From Pseudomonas asiatica (GTDB lineage: Bacteria > Pseudomonadota > Gammaproteobacteria > Pseudomonadales > Pseudomonadaceae), in assembly GCF_009932335.1 (NCBI RefSeq), contig NZ_BLJF01000001.1, positions 4,032,501-4,096,500 of the forward strand: a DNA stretch of 64,000 bases, in the 5' to 3' direction. Position 1 is the stretch's first letter; every line of letters begins with the position of its first letter. Both the position numbers and the translations under genes were made by a program. Shown here in pieces: positions 38,833 through 49,612 of the stretch. The notes under the pieces were generated by a model. The model was not told the origin of the DNA and did not search any database. It saw only the letters and a program-made list of their open reading frames with translations.

Positions 38833-38842
38833 ACCGTTCGTA
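38833..38842 (+). promoter_or_regulatory. Candidate AlgR-binding site
   Basis: ACCGTTCGTA matches the AlgR box ACCGTTCGTC at 9 of 10 positions. It lies about 180 nt upstream of the putative AlgU promoter, in an A+T-rich stretch (38840-38930). AlgR is known to bind far upstream of algD in P. aeruginosa. This is a short match, so it is only a candidate. Confidence 0.5.
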
Positions 38843-39010
38843 GCTTTTTTGACTATTTTTTCAAAATATTTTTCGATGCTGGCATAAAAATATCTCGCAA
38901 CAGTTTCGCCCTTTATATATCGGGGCAAAACCCCCGAGTGCTATCAGATTGAAATTGTCCGCCACTGAAAAAATATTTAGAAATCTTTCATCCACGTCGA
39001 ACCCACCTCG

Positions 39011-39039
39011 GAACTTCTGCTACGACGATTCGCTCATAG
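39011..39039 (+). promoter_or_regulatory. Putative AlgU (sigma-22) promoter of the alginate operon
   Basis: GAACTT (39011-39016) and TCATAG (39034-39039) are separated by 17 nt. The -35 is the exact AlgU/RpoE-type consensus and the -10 keeps the TC of TCTGA. It lies about 435-440 nt upstream of algD, similar to the long leader known for P. aeruginosa algD. Confidence 0.7.
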
Positions 39040-39479
39040 TGCCGTAACGATTTTCCTGCCCTTGGGCTGTGAGAGATGACTTACATATGACAACGGCAGG
39101 TATCCACTACCGGCCTCAACAACTTCGACAGGTATGACGGGCAACCCCCGAAGACCTGTCCATGCAGGAGAGACGCGTCCCTTTCAATTCGTCCTAGTGG
39201 TTGATTTCAAAGGATTTTTCCACTTGAAAAAACAAGCACAGCAAAGCGCCACGTAGCGCATTGCAATAAAGACGGCTGCATTCCAGGGCACGTTTTTTAA
39301 TTAATGGCTTTTTACTGCCACATTTGAGTGCATAACTTTTTGCGCTCCGGATTTATTTTGCCTGCGCTCGGCGAAGTGTGCATTTCGCCATGGATCCGTG
39401 CGCCCGAAAACTGTTGTTAATCAACCCAGTCCGGCTCTCTCCGGAGGCGCCGGCGTGATAAACACATGAGGTGATAGCG
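39040..39479 (+). other. Long algD leader and regulatory region, no coding gene
   Basis: About 435 nt without a convincing gene. It contains an inverted repeat GACAGGT/ACCTGTC (39127-39133 and 39154-39160) and a near-IHF site on the minus strand (39194-39206, one mismatch). Several GGA motifs (for example GCAGGAGAG at about 39163) could be RsmA/RsmE targets. A three-codon ATG-AGG-TGA lies at 39466-39474, overlapping the algD ribosome-binding site. The A/T-rich 39285-39320 may aid bending. These are candidates only. Confidence 0.5.
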
Positions 39480-40796
39480 ATGCGTATCAGCATCTTTGGT
39501 TTGGGTTATGTGGGTGCAGTCTGTGCAGGCTGCCTGACGGCGCGTGGCCATGAAGTGATCGGTGTGGACGTGTCCAGCACCAAGATCGACCTGATCAATC
39601 AGGGCAAGTCGCCCATCGTCGAACCTGGCCTGGAAGCACTGCTGCAACAGGGCATCGCCAACGGCCGCCTGCGCGGTACTACCGATTTCGCCGAAGCCAT
39701 CCGTGCCAGCGACGTATCGATGATCTGCGTGGGTACCCCAAGCAAGAAGAACGGCGACCTGGGCCTCGAATACATCGAGTCGGTGTGCCGAGAAATCGGC
39801 TACGTGCTGCGTGACAGCGAGCGCCGCCACACCATCGTGGTACGCAGCACCGTGCTGCCGGGCACCGTGAAGAACGTGGTGATCCCGATCCTCGAAGACT
39901 GCTCGGGCAAGAAAGCCGGCGTCGACTTCGGCGTCGCGGTCAACCCGGAATTCCTGCGTGAAAGCACCGCGATCAAGGACTACGACCAGCCACCGATGAC
40001 CGTCATCGGCGAACTGGACAGCGCCAGCGGCGACATCCTGCAGGCCCTGTACGAAGAGCTCGACGCACCGATCATCCGCAAGCCGATCGAAGTGGCCGAG
40101 ATGATCAAGTACACCTGCAACGTGTGGCACGCCACCAAGGTCACCTTCGCCAACGAGATCGGCAACATCGCCAAGGCCGTAGGCGTGGATGGCCGTGACG
40201 TGATGGACGTGGTCTGCCAGGACAAAGTGCTGAACCTGTCCCAGTACTACATGCGCCCTGGCTTCGCCTTCGGCGGCTCGTGCCTGCCCAAGGATGTGCG
40301 CGCCCTCACCTATCGCGCCGCCAGCCTCGATGTACGCGCACCGCTGCTCGACTCGCTGATGCGCAGCAACGAATCGCAGGTGCAGAACGCCTTCGAGCTG
40401 ATCGAAGCCCACGACAAGCGCAAGGTCGCCCTGCTCGGCCTGAGCTTCAAGGCCGGCACCGACGACCTCCGTGAAAGCCCGCTGGTGGAACTGGCCGAAC
40501 GCCTGATCGGCAAGGGCTACCAGCTGGATATCTACGACGAGAACGTCCAGTACGCCCGCGTACACGGCGCCAACAAGGACTACATCGAGTCGAAGATCCC
40601 GCACGTGTCGTCGCTGCTCAACGCCGACTTCCAGAAGGTGATCGACAACGCCGACATCATCGTCCTGGGCAACCGTGACGAGCAGTTCCGTGCACTGGCC
40701 CAGCAAGCGCCGGCCGGCAAGCACGTGATCGACCTGGTCGGTTTCATGAGCAAACCGACCTGCGCTACCAGCCGCACCGAAGGCATCTGCTGGTAA
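39480..40796 (+). CDS. algD: GDP-mannose 6-dehydrogenase AlgD
   Basis: 438-aa NAD-dependent four-electron dehydrogenase making GDP-mannuronic acid, the committed step of alginate synthesis. It has an N-terminal Rossmann fold [11 protein letters not shown], the [12 protein letters not shown] segment, [13 protein letters not shown], the Lys/Asn segment [16 protein letters not shown] and the catalytic Cys268 in [13 protein letters not shown]. The C-terminal domain (about 325-438) ends AEGICW-like (EGICW). The ATG at 39480 gives [23 protein letters not shown] precedes it. First gene of the twelve-gene alginate operon. Confidence 0.97.
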   Translation: MRISIFGLGYVGAVCAGCLTARGHEVIGVDVSSTKIDLINQGKSPIVEPGLEALLQQGIANGRLRGTTDFAEAIRASDVSMICVGTPSKKNGDLGLEYIESVCREIGYVLRDSERRHTIVVRSTVLPGTVKNVVIPILEDCSGKKAGVDFGVAVNPEFLRESTAIKDYDQPPMTVIGELDSASGDILQALYEELDAPIIRKPIEVAEMIKYTCNVWHATKVTFANEIGNIAKAVGVDGRDVMDVVCQDKVLNLSQYYMRPGFAFGGSCLPKDVRALTYRAASLDVRAPLLDSLMRSNESQVQNAFELIEAHDKRKVALLGLSFKAGTDDLRESPLVELAERLIGKGYQLDIYDENVQYARVHGANKDYIESKIPHVSSLLNADFQKVIDNADIIVLGNRDEQFRALAQQAPAGKHVIDLVGFMSKPTCATSRTEGICW

Positions 40797-40860
40797 GTGC
40801 TGGCCGGGCAGCGGGGGCCTCCCCACCCCCGCTGCCCACCTTTTCCCGAATTCTCGACGG

Positions 40861-42351
40861 ATGCTGAACATGCAAAGGATCCAGACAGTGCTGTTGCAGT
40901 GCGCCGGTTGGCTGCTCTACGTGAGTCTGCTCATGCTGATCGCCCTGGCCCTGCCAGCCGATATCTTCGACTCGCAGTCGAAGCACTTCATCTTCCTGGT
41001 CGGCGCAGTCGGCATCTGGCGCTACTCCATGGGCGCCACCCATTTCATCCGCGGCATGATCTTCCTCTACGGCGTATACCCGTACCTGCGCCGCAAGGTT
41101 CAGAAAATGGGCAAGGACGCCGACCCGTCCCACGTGTACCTGATGGTGACCAGCTTCCGCATCGAAGCTCTCACCACTGCTCAGGTGTACAGCTCGGTGA
41201 TCCGCGAGGCGATCAACTGTGGCTTCCCCACCACCGTGGTCTGTTCGCTGGTGGAGATGTCGGACGAACTGCTGGTGAAAAGCCTGTGGGCCAAATACAA
41301 CCCGCCAGCCCATGTGAAACTGGACATCGTGCGCATCGCCGGTACCGGCAAGCGTGACGGCCTGGCCTACGGTTTCCGTGCGATCTCGCGCATGCTGCCG
41401 GACGAGAACGCCGTGGTGGCGGTAATCGACGGTGACACCGTGCTGGGCGATGGCGTGGTACGCAAGACCGTGCCGTGGTTCAAGCTGTTCCCCAACGTCG
41501 GCGGCCTGACCACCAACGAGTTCTGCGAAGTGCGTGGCGGCTACATCATGAGCGAGTGGCACAAGCTGCGCTTCGCCCAGCGCCACATCAACATGTGCTC
41601 GATGGCCCTGTCCAAGCGCGTGCTGACCATGACCGGACGCATGTCGATGTTCCGCGCCAGCGTGGTGACCAACCCCGAGTTCATCGCCGACGTCGAAAGC
41701 GACTCGCTGATGCACTGGCGCCTGGGCCGCTTCAAGTTCCTCACCGGTGACGACAAGTCCAGCTGGTTCAGCCTGATGCGCCTGGGCTACGACACCTTCT
41801 ACGTGCCGGACGCCGCCATCAACACGGTCGAGCACCCGCCGGAGAAGAGCTTCCTCAAGGCCAGCCGCAAGCTGATGTACCGCTGGTACGGCAACAACCT
41901 GCGGCAGAACTCCCGCGCGCTTGGCCTGGGCCTGCGCCGCCTGGGGCTGTTCACCAGCATCGTGCTGTTCGACCAGCGCGTGTCGATGTGGACCAGCCTG
42001 CTGGGCCTGACCGTGGCGGTGATCGCCAGCCTCAAGTTCGGCCTGGGCTTCCTGCTGGTGTATCTGCTGTGGATCGGCATCACCCGCCTGATCCTCACCA
42101 TCATGCTGCTGTGCTCCGGCCACAACGTAGGCCCGGCCTACCCGCTGATTCTCTATTACAACCAGATCATCGGCGCGCTGATGAAGATCTACGTGTTCTT
42201 CCGCCTCGACAAGCAGTCCTGGACGCGTCAGCCCACTGCCCTCAAGCGTGACCTCGCCAGCTTTCAACAATGGTTCAACACCTGGTCCTCGCGGACCATG
42301 ACCTTCTCGGCTGCCAGCATCTTCGTTGCTGTGCTGTTCATGGTCGTGTGA
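40861..42351 (+). CDS. alg8: Alginate polymerase glycosyltransferase Alg8
   Basis: 496-aa inner-membrane family-2 glycosyltransferase that polymerises mannuronic acid from GDP-ManA and delivers it through the membrane with Alg44. Two N-terminal membrane helices, a cytosolic GT2 domain ([14 protein letters not shown] with the D-x-[15 protein letters not shown] as the downstream Asp, and a Q/R-x-x-RW-like [18 protein letters not shown]), then C-terminal membrane helices. Start at 40861; an ATG at 40870 is equally possible. It lies 64 nt after algD. Confidence 0.96.
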   Translation: MLNMQRIQTVLLQCAGWLLYVSLLMLIALALPADIFDSQSKHFIFLVGAVGIWRYSMGATHFIRGMIFLYGVYPYLRRKVQKMGKDADPSHVYLMVTSFRIEALTTAQVYSSVIREAINCGFPTTVVCSLVEMSDELLVKSLWAKYNPPAHVKLDIVRIAGTGKRDGLAYGFRAISRMLPDENAVVAVIDGDTVLGDGVVRKTVPWFKLFPNVGGLTTNEFCEVRGGYIMSEWHKLRFAQRHINMCSMALSKRVLTMTGRMSMFRASVVTNPEFIADVESDSLMHWRLGRFKFLTGDDKSSWFSLMRLGYDTFYVPDAAINTVEHPPEKSFLKASRKLMYRWYGNNLRQNSRALGLGLRRLGLFTSIVLFDQRVSMWTSLLGLTVAVIASLKFGLGFLLVYLLWIGITRLILTIMLLCSGHNVGPAYPLILYYNQIIGALMKIYVFFRLDKQSWTRQPTALKRDLASFQQWFNTWSSRTMTFSAASIFVAVLFMVV

Positions 42352-42387
42352 GCCCAACCCGGATCGGAACTAACAGGAACAAACCAC

Positions 42388-43554
42388 ATGAATACCGCCG
42401 TGAACGTCAACGTCGTGCATGAGTCCGAAGCCCAGCGCCAGCATGCCCGGGTACGCATCCCCGCCAAGCTGCGGTTCCTCGACCCTCAGCGCCAGGCCCA
42501 CGATGTGAAGGTCGACGACCTCTCCGCCGGTGGCCTGAGCTTCCACACCAAGCAACAACTGTCGGTTGGCGACGTGCTCCGCGGGCGGCTGCAGTTCACG
42601 GTCGACAACCTCGGCCTGTCGATGGACATCGAGTTCCAGGTGCGCTCCTACAACCCGGGCAGCGGCCGTACCGGCGCGCAGTTCCAGAACCTCGAGCTCC
42701 GCGACATCGCCACGCTGCGCCACATCATCACCTCGCACCTGTCGGGTGAGCTGATCACTGCTGGCGATGTGCTCAGCACCCTGCAGCGCGACAACTTCAC
42801 CAAGGCGCGCAAGCAAAAGGACGGCGGTGCCGGCCTGAGCGCCTTCGGCCGCCTCAAGGCGGTCACCGTCACCCTCGGCGTGTTCGTGGTCGGTGTCGCC
42901 GCCTTCGGCTTCATCGCCAAGTCGCTGTACGGCATGTACTTCGTCAGCCATGCCGAAGCCGGCGTGGTCGCGGTACCCACCACCAACGTCACCATGCCGC
43001 GCGACGGCACCGTGAACAGCCTGGTCGAAAGCGGTGGGCAGATCGCCAAGGGCGCGCCACTGGCCAGTTTCACCACCAGCATGCTGGACATGCTCAAGGG
43101 CAACCTGGAAGACGCACAACTGGAGCCGGCGAAGATCGAGGAACTGTTCGGCAAGCAGCTGTCCGGCACCCTCACCAGCCCGTGTGATTGCGTGGTTGCC
43201 CGCCAGCTGGTGGACAACGGCCAGTACGCCGCCAAGGGCCAGCCGATCTTCCAGCTGATCCCGCGCACCACCAACCCGATGATCGAGGCGCGCTTCACCT
43301 ACCGCCAGTTCGACGAGGTCAAGCCAGGTACCCGGGTCAACTTCCAGGTAGCCGGCGAAGACGAAGTACGCACCGGCCAGATCGTCAGCAGCGCCAGCCT
43401 CAACAGCGAAGACCTGGCCGCCGACATCCGCGTGCAGATCAAGCCCGACAGCGCCCTGCCCGCCGAACTCGCCGGTCGCCCGGCTTCGGTCAACAGCGAC
43501 CGTGGCCCATCGCTGAACTGGCTGATCGACAAAGCCATGGCCCGTGGGCTGTAA
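42388..43554 (+). CDS. alg44: c-di-GMP-binding alginate co-polymerase Alg44
   Basis: 388-aa protein with an N-terminal PilZ domain (R17-x3-R21 and D44-L-S46 in DDLSAGG), which binds cyclic di-GMP and is required for alginate polymerisation. It has one membrane helix (about residues 162-185) and a periplasmic membrane-fusion-protein-like domain. The positions of the PilZ ligands equal those known in P. aeruginosa Alg44. It links second-messenger control to the polymerase Alg8. Confidence 0.96.
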   Translation: MNTAVNVNVVHESEAQRQHARVRIPAKLRFLDPQRQAHDVKVDDLSAGGLSFHTKQQLSVGDVLRGRLQFTVDNLGLSMDIEFQVRSYNPGSGRTGAQFQNLELRDIATLRHIITSHLSGELITAGDVLSTLQRDNFTKARKQKDGGAGLSAFGRLKAVTVTLGVFVVGVAAFGFIAKSLYGMYFVSHAEAGVVAVPTTNVTMPRDGTVNSLVESGGQIAKGAPLASFTTSMLDMLKGNLEDAQLEPAKIEELFGKQLSGTLTSPCDCVVARQLVDNGQYAAKGQPIFQLIPRTTNPMIEARFTYRQFDEVKPGTRVNFQVAGEDEVRTGQIVSSASLNSEDLAADIRVQIKPDSALPAELAGRPASVNSDRGPSLNWLIDKAMARGL

Positions 43555-43566
43555 GAGGACAAGCCT

Positions 43567-45099
43567 ATGACTAGCAGACAACCCGATACCTGTGGGAGCT
43601 GGCTTGCCGGCGATCGAGTGCGCAGCACTCGCCCAGCAGATGTATCGCCTGCACTGGCCAATCGCCGGCAAGCCAGCTCCCACAGGGTTCGTGTGAACCT
43701 TGGTTTGTGTGGCCTGGCCATGGCCATCGCCTTGGCCGGCTGTGCAGGCCTGCCCGACCAGCGCCTGGCCAACGAAGCCATGAAGCGCGGTGACACGGCA
43801 CTGGCCGAGCGCAACTACAAGGCGCTGGCCGACCTGGGCTACAGCGAAGCGCAAGTGGGCCTGGCCGACATCAAGGTCGCCACCCGCGATCCGGCGAAAA
43901 TCAAGGAAGCCGAGGCCACCTACCGCGCCGCGGCCGCCATTTCGCCGCGTGCCCAGGCGCGCCTTGGCCGCCTGCTGGTGGCCAAGCCCGACAGCACCCA
44001 GGCCGAGCGCGAAGAAGCCGAAACCCTGCTCAAGCAAGCCGCCAAGCAGGGCGAAAGCAACACCCTGATCCCGCTGGCGATGCTCTACCTGACCTACCCG
44101 CAGAGCTTCCCCAAGGTCAACGCGCAGCAGCAGATCGACCAGTGGCGCGCCGCCGGTAACCCGGAAGCGGGCCTGGCCCAGGTGCTGCTGTACCGCACCC
44201 AGGGCACCTACGACCAGCACCTGGGCGAAGTGGAGAAAATCTGCAAGGCCGCCCTGAACACCACCGACATCTGCTACGTCGAACTGGCCACCGTGTACCA
44301 GAAGCGTGGCCAGGCCGACCAGCAGGCTGCCCTGCTCGGCCAACTCAAGGCTGCCTACGCCCGTGGCGCAGTGCCGGCCACCCGGGTCGACAGCGTTGCC
44401 CGGGTACTGGCTGACCGCAGCCTCGGCCAGACCGACGAAAAAACCGCCAAGGACCTGCTCGAGCAGGTGGCCCCGGCCAACCCGGCGTCCTGGGTCAGCC
44501 TGGCGCAACTGGTGTACGACTTCCCCGAGCTGGGTGATACCGACCAGCTGATGGCCTACATCGACAAGGGCCGCGAAGCCGAACAGCCACGCGCCGAACT
44601 GTTGCTGGGCCGCCTGTACTACGAAGGCAAGACCGTGCCTGCGGACGCGCCCAAAGCCGAAGAACACCTGCAGGCTGCCGCCGACGCCGGCGAAGTCAGC
44701 GCCCATTACTACCTGGGCCAGCTGTACCGCCGCGGTTACCTGGGCAACGTCGAGCCGCAGAAGGCCGTCGACCACCTGCTGGCCGCCGCCCGTGGCGGAC
44801 AGAACAGCGCCGACTACGCCTTGGCCCAGCTGTTCAGCGAAGGCCACGGCATTCGCCCGCAACCAGGTAACGCCTGGGTATTCGCCCAGCTGGCCCAGGC
44901 CAACCCGTCGCCGCAGTCCGCTGAACTGTTGCAGCAGCTCGATCAGCAACTTACGCCTGACCAACGCAGCCAGGCCCAGCAACTGCTGGCACAAGAGAAG
45001 CAGGCGCGCGGCAGCATGGCGCAAGGCGCAAACAGCACCCTGGCCATCGAAGCCCTGCAAGACGACGAAAAAGAAGTAACCGGTGAGGACTCGCTATGA
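43567..45099 (+). CDS. algK: Alginate secretion lipoprotein AlgK, N-terminus extended by a REP insertion
   Basis: Outer-membrane lipoprotein scaffold with TPR/Sel1-like repeats that aids AlgE placement and bridges to AlgX. The mature part (from [13 protein letters not shown]) is full length. The ATG at 43567 has AGAGGA 7 nt upstream. Codons 9-40 (43591-43686) are a REP element, after which [20 protein letters not shown] forms the signal. Removing exactly these 96 nt would give a normal short signal [21 protein letters not shown] at 43693 with AGGG upstream is an alternative start inside the repeat boundary. The stop overlaps the algE start (ATGA). Confidence 0.9.
   Translation: MTSRQPDTCGSWLAGDRVRSTRPADVSPALANRRQASSHRVRVNLGLCGLAMAIALAGCAGLPDQRLANEAMKRGDTALAERNYKALADLGYSEAQVGLADIKVATRDPAKIKEAEATYRAAAAISPRAQARLGRLLVAKPDSTQAEREEAETLLKQAAKQGESNTLIPLAMLYLTYPQSFPKVNAQQQIDQWRAAGNPEAGLAQVLLYRTQGTYDQHLGEVEKICKAALNTTDICYVELATVYQKRGQADQQAALLGQLKAAYARGAVPATRVDSVARVLADRSLGQTDEKTAKDLLEQVAPANPASWVSLAQLVYDFPELGDTDQLMAYIDKGREAEQPRAELLLGRLYYEGKTVPADAPKAEEHLQAAADAGEVSAHYYLGQLYRRGYLGNVEPQKAVDHLLAAARGGQNSADYALAQLFSEGHGIRPQPGNAWVFAQLAQANPSPQSAELLQQLDQQLTPDQRSQAQQLLAQEKQARGSMAQGANSTLAIEALQDDEKEVTGEDSL
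43589..43686 (+). repeat. REP pair inside the algK coding sequence
   Basis: Exact 26-nt inverted arms (43589-43614 and 43661-43686, CCTGTGGGAGCTGGCTTGCC type) flank 46 nt. The element lies within the 5' coding part of algK, and its length past codon 8 (96 nt) preserves the frame. Confidence 0.95.
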
Positions 45100-46574
45100 C
45101 GCTCAATCCCTTCGTGAAAGCTGGCATCGGCCTGAGCTTCGCCCTGCTGTGGTCCTGCCCGACCCTGGCGGAAATGACCGCTGAAAAGAACTTCGGCCTG
45201 GATGTGAAGATCACCGGCCAGTCGGAAGACGACCGTGACCTGGGCACCCGCTCCGGCGGCGACGTCAACGGCCTCGGTCTTGATCTGCGCCCTTGGGTAT
45301 ATGGCGAGCGTGGCAACTGGAGCGCCTATGCCATGGGCCAGGCAGTCACCGCCACCGACACCATCGAAACCGACACCCTGCGCCAGAACGACGACGGCAC
45401 CAGTACCGATACCGCTGCCGACGGCCGTGAACAGGACAAGAGCTACCTGGCCATGCGCGAATTCTGGGTCGGCTACAGCGGCCTGACCGCCTACCCCGGC
45501 GAGCAGCTGCGTTTCGGCCGCCAGCGCCTGCGCAGCGACGATGGCATGTGGCGTGACACCAATATCGAGGCGCTGAACTGGACCTTCGACACCACCCTGC
45601 TCAAGGCCGACCTGGGCGTGGCCCAGCGCTTCAGCGAATACCGCACCGACCTCACCGAACTGGCCCCGGAAGACAAGGACCGCACACACCTCTACGGCAA
45701 CGTCGCCACGCAGTGGACCCCTGGCCACTGGGTCGGCGTTCGCGCCCACCACACCCACGACGGCGGCAGCCTGAAGAACCCGGGCGAAACCGTCGATGCG
45801 CTGGACAAGACCCGCACCGGCGACCTCACCTGGCTGGGCCTGGAAGCCAACAGCGACGCCTACAACTGGCGCAACGACCACACCGTCAACTACTGGGGCA
45901 GCGTCACCTGGCTGACCGGTGACCGCGACACCCTCAGCAGCCAGGTCGTCGGTGACGAAACCGTGGCCACCGGCAAGCAGAGCGGTGACGTCAACGCCTG
46001 GGCCACCGACCTCGGCATCCGCCTGCGCCTCGACCCGCAATGGCAGGTCGGTGCGGCCTACGCCCGTGGCAGCGGTGGTGGTGGCGACGACGGTTCGAGC
46101 AACTACGAGCAGACCGGCCTCGAGAGCAACCGCTCCAATTACACCGGCACCCGTTCGCGCGTGCACCGCTTCGGTGAAGCCTTCCGTGGCGAGCTGGGCA
46201 ACCTGCAGGCGGCCACCCTGTTCGCCTCCTGGCAGCTGCGCGACGACTACGACGCCAGCTTCATCTACCACAAGTTCTGGCGTGTCGATGGCAACCAGAA
46301 CATCGGTTCCAGCGGCATCAACGCGGTAGTCAATGACAACGGCGTGAACCGCCCGCTGGTCGATGGTGAAAAAGACCTTGGCCAGGAAATGGACGTGGTC
46401 GTGACCAAGTACTTCAAGCAAGGCCTGCTGCCGGCTTCGATGAGCCAGGCCATCGACGAGCCATCTGCCCTGGTGCGCCTGCGCGCCGGTGTGTTCAAGC
46501 CGGGTGACGCCTACGGCAAGGAAGCGGACTCGTACATGCACCGCGCCTTCGTCGACGTGATCTGGCGCTTCTGA
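45096..46574 (+). CDS. algE: Alginate outer-membrane porin AlgE
   Basis: 492-aa beta-barrel protein that exports alginate. A signal peptide of about 25 residues ends PTLAEM-type, then repeated amphipathic strands with aromatic girdles and charged turns (for example [27 protein letters not shown]). The C-terminus ends DVIWRF with a terminal Phe, as needed for outer-membrane assembly. It overlaps algK by 4 nt. Start at 45096 is supported by GGTGAGGAC upstream. Confidence 0.95.
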   Translation: MTLNPFVKAGIGLSFALLWSCPTLAEMTAEKNFGLDVKITGQSEDDRDLGTRSGGDVNGLGLDLRPWVYGERGNWSAYAMGQAVTATDTIETDTLRQNDDGTSTDTAADGREQDKSYLAMREFWVGYSGLTAYPGEQLRFGRQRLRSDDGMWRDTNIEALNWTFDTTLLKADLGVAQRFSEYRTDLTELAPEDKDRTHLYGNVATQWTPGHWVGVRAHHTHDGGSLKNPGETVDALDKTRTGDLTWLGLEANSDAYNWRNDHTVNYWGSVTWLTGDRDTLSSQVVGDETVATGKQSGDVNAWATDLGIRLRLDPQWQVGAAYARGSGGGGDDGSSNYEQTGLESNRSNYTGTRSRVHRFGEAFRGELGNLQAATLFASWQLRDDYDASFIYHKFWRVDGNQNIGSSGINAVVNDNGVNRPLVDGEKDLGQEMDVVVTKYFKQGLLPASMSQAIDEPSALVRLRAGVFKPGDAYGKEADSYMHRAFVDVIWRF

Positions 46575-46589
46575 GGCCGGGAGACCCTG

Positions 46590-48149
46590 ATGAACCTTCA
46601 CCCGCACTTACGTCACAGCCTCCTGGCCAGCGCCCTGCTGCTGGCCAGTGGCCTGGTCGCTGCCGCAGAGCCCCAGGTGATCGCCAAGGAACTGCAGCAG
46701 GCCAAGACCTACACGGTCTCCAGTGCACCGGTCGAGCCGCTGCACATGGACCCGCCGAAGCTGCCTGACCTGACCGGCTACACCGCCGAGGCGGTGCAGA
46801 AGAAAATCGACCGTCGCCACAAAGGCAAGGTCAGCCTGCGCCGCATGTTCCAGGAGGACACCCTCAAGGAATTCGTTGGCGGCGACAACAAGGCGGCCGA
46901 GTGGGTCCAGCGCCAGCATGGCATTCCGCAGGCGATCTTCGTCGATGACGGCCATGTCGACCTGGTCGAGCTGAGCAAGAAGGTACCCAAGCAGTACCTC
47001 AGCGAAGTCGAGCCAGGGGTCTACCTGGCGCGCCTGCCGATCGTGGTCGGGCAGAAGGGCATCCTCGAGATCGACGGCAAGGTCAAGCAACTGCGCCTGT
47101 CCCAGGAAGGCGGTTCGTTCCTGGTCAACGACGGCAAGCTGTTCGTCACCGACACCCAGGTGACCGGCTGGCGGGAAAAGGAAAACGGCCCGGCAACCTT
47201 CCGCTCGCCCAAGGAGTTCCGCCCGTTCCTGCTGTCGTGGGGCGGTACCGAGACCTACATCGTCAACACCAAAATGGCCAGCTTCGGCTACGCCAAGTCC
47301 AAGTCGTACGGCGTGAGCATCTCGCAGTACACGCCGAACATGGCCAAGCGCATGGGCCGCCCGGAACCCACCGGCTGGATCATCGGCTCTGAGTTCAGCG
47401 ACATGTGGTACGGCTTCTACTGCTACGAGACCCAGGACTTCGTGGTCAAGGACAGCACCTACCGCGACAACATCGTCTACGGCATCGACCCGCACGACCG
47501 CTCGCACCGGCTGATCATCGCCGGCAACACGGTGTACGGCACCAAGAAGAAGCACGGCATCATCGTCTCGCGTGAGGTCAACGACAGCTGGATCATCAAC
47601 AACAAGAGCTTCGACAACAAGCTCTCGGGCGTGGTGATCGACCGTAACAGCGTCAACAACCTGATTGCCTACAACGAGATCTACCGCAACCACACCGACG
47701 GCATCACCCTGTACGAAAGTGGCGACAACCTGATCTGGGGCAACAAGCTGATCAACAACCGCCGCCACGGCATCCGCGTACGTAACAGCGTGAACATCCG
47801 CCTGTACGAAAACGTCGCAATAGCCAACGGCCTGGTCGGCGTGTACGGCCACATCAAGGACCTGTCCAACACCGACCGCGACATCGCCCTCGACCCGTTC
47901 GACACCAAGGTGTCGCTGATCCTGGTCGGTGGCGAACTGGCGGCCAACGGCTCCGGCCCGCTGTCGATCGACTCGCCGCTGTCGGTCGAGCTTTACAAGG
48001 TATCCATGCTCGCCCCGCGCAAGGCCAACGGCATCAGCCTCAACGGCATCCTCGGCGAACGCCAGGACGAAATCCTCGACCTGCTGGTACGCCAGCAAAA
48101 GGCTGTGCTGATCGACCCGGTCGAACGCCAGACCGAAATGATCGATTAA
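46590..48149 (+). CDS. algG: Mannuronan C5-epimerase AlgG
   Basis: 519-aa periplasmic beta-helix enzyme that epimerises D-mannuronate residues to L-guluronate in the polymer. Signal peptide of about 26 residues; the active-site DPHD motif is at about residues 300-303 in YGIDPHDRSH. Carbohydrate-binding/sugar-hydrolysis repeats follow (NNLIAYNEIYRNHTDGITLYESGDNLIWGNKL). It is also part of the export scaffold with AlgK, AlgX and AlgE. Confidence 0.96.
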   Translation: MNLHPHLRHSLLASALLLASGLVAAAEPQVIAKELQQAKTYTVSSAPVEPLHMDPPKLPDLTGYTAEAVQKKIDRRHKGKVSLRRMFQEDTLKEFVGGDNKAAEWVQRQHGIPQAIFVDDGHVDLVELSKKVPKQYLSEVEPGVYLARLPIVVGQKGILEIDGKVKQLRLSQEGGSFLVNDGKLFVTDTQVTGWREKENGPATFRSPKEFRPFLLSWGGTETYIVNTKMASFGYAKSKSYGVSISQYTPNMAKRMGRPEPTGWIIGSEFSDMWYGFYCYETQDFVVKDSTYRDNIVYGIDPHDRSHRLIIAGNTVYGTKKKHGIIVSREVNDSWIINNKSFDNKLSGVVIDRNSVNNLIAYNEIYRNHTDGITLYESGDNLIWGNKLINNRRHGIRVRNSVNIRLYENVAIANGLVGVYGHIKDLSNTDRDIALDPFDTKVSLILVGGELAANGSGPLSIDSPLSVELYKVSMLAPRKANGISLNGILGERQDEILDLLVRQQKAVLIDPVERQTEMID

Positions 48150-48162
48150 GGAAGCCCAGACC

Positions 48163-49605
48163 ATGACTCCACATCTGATGAAACTGCTGGGCCTGTCCGC
48201 CGCCCTTCTGGCGATCAGCCAGGGCGTGCGCGCCGAAGACGTCAAGGCCCCCACCTTCAGCGCCGAGCCTTGCTGCCAGCTGTGCCCTGAAGCGCACGAC
48301 CCAAGCCGCTACACAACCCGTTACCAGCAGAACTTCACCACGCTGGTGCAGGCGAAGGGCGACTGGCTGTTCCGTACCCGCGAAGACCTGCGCACCGAGT
48401 TCAATACCACCCCGGCCGGCTACAAGCGCCTGCAGCAAGTGCACGACGCATTCAAGAAGCGCGGTGTGGAACTGGTGGTGGTGTACCAGCCGACCCGCGG
48501 CCTGGTGAACCGCAACATGCTCAACCCGGCGGAAAAGGCTGCCTTCGACTACCAGAAGGCCCTGGGCAACTACCAGGCCATGCTCAAGCGCTTTGCCAGC
48601 ATGGGCTACAACGTGCCCGACCTGTCGCCGCTGACCAATGAGCAACTGGCCGCTGCCGACCAGGGCAAGGACTTCTACTTCCGTGGCGACCAGCACTGGA
48701 CGCCTTATGGCGCCGAGCGCGCGGCCAGGATCGTGGCCGATACCGTGCACAAGATGCCGGCCTTCGAAGGCATCCCGCGCAAGGAATTCGAAACGAAAAA
48801 GTCCGGGCGCATGGGCAAGACCGGCACCCTGCATAACGTGGCCGGCCAGCTGTGCGGCACCAGCTATGCCGTCCAGTACATGGACCAGTTCGCCACCGAA
48901 CCAAAAGGTTCCACCGGCGGCGGCGACGACCTGTTCGGTGACGGCGGCAACGCGCAGATCACCCTGGTCGGCACCAGCCACAGTGGCAAGAACTACAACT
49001 TCTCCGGGTTCCTCGAGCAGTACATCGGCGCCGACGTGCTCAACGTGGCCTTCCCTGGTGGTGGCCTGGAAGGTTCGATGATCCAGTACCTGGGCAGCGA
49101 AGAATTCCAGAAGAACCCGCCGAAGATCCTGATCTGGGAATTCTCCCCGCTGTATCGCCTGGACCAGGAAACCATCTGGCGGCAAATCCTTGGCCTGCTC
49201 GACGACGGCTGCGATAACCGCCCGGCCCTGATGAGCGCCAGCGCCACCCTCAAGCCCGGCAAGAACGAGCTGATGGTCAATGGCAAGGGCGGCGTGATCA
49301 AAGACCTGATCAACCGCAACATGCAGATGGACGTCAAGTTCGAAGACCCGTCGGTGAAGGTGCTGCAAGCGACCCTCTGGTACCTCAACGGCCGCCACGA
49401 GGACATCAAGCTGGAAAAACCGGAAACCTCCGACACCGACGGCCGCTTCGTCTTCCAGATGCGCGAAGACGAGGACTGGGCCAGCCAGAGCCTGCTGGCG
49501 TTCGAGGTGCAGGGACCGGAAAGCGGTACCCAGAAGGTCGAAGCCAAGCTCTGCAAACGCAACAACTTCGCCGTGCCTGCGCAGACCGCGCAGGCCGGCC
49601 AGTGA
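48163..49605 (+). CDS. algX: Alginate O-acetyltransferase AlgX
   Basis: 480-aa periplasmic SGNH-hydrolase-like enzyme with a C-terminal carbohydrate-binding module, transferring acetyl groups onto mannuronate. The catalytic Asp176 and His178 lie in GDQHWTP and Ser272 in GTSHSG. Signal peptide of about 24 residues (ending VRAE). It works with AlgI and AlgJ in acetylation and with AlgK/AlgG in secretion. Confidence 0.95.
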   Translation: MTPHLMKLLGLSAALLAISQGVRAEDVKAPTFSAEPCCQLCPEAHDPSRYTTRYQQNFTTLVQAKGDWLFRTREDLRTEFNTTPAGYKRLQQVHDAFKKRGVELVVVYQPTRGLVNRNMLNPAEKAAFDYQKALGNYQAMLKRFASMGYNVPDLSPLTNEQLAAADQGKDFYFRGDQHWTPYGAERAARIVADTVHKMPAFEGIPRKEFETKKSGRMGKTGTLHNVAGQLCGTSYAVQYMDQFATEPKGSTGGGDDLFGDGGNAQITLVGTSHSGKNYNFSGFLEQYIGADVLNVAFPGGGLEGSMIQYLGSEEFQKNPPKILIWEFSPLYRLDQETIWRQILGLLDDGCDNRPALMSASATLKPGKNELMVNGKGGVIKDLINRNMQMDVKFEDPSVKVLQATLWYLNGRHEDIKLEKPETSDTDGRFVFQMREDEDWASQSLLAFEVQGPESGTQKVEAKLCKRNNFAVPAQTAQAGQ

Positions 49606-49612
49606 GGCGACC

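Noticed and set aside
42370..45060. Very long minus-strand open frame (about 896 codons) opposite alg44 and algK
   Set aside because: It is a shadow of GC-rich codon bias in the two real genes. Its composition is unlike a protein family, it crosses the alg44-algK gap and the REP, and has no ribosome-binding site.
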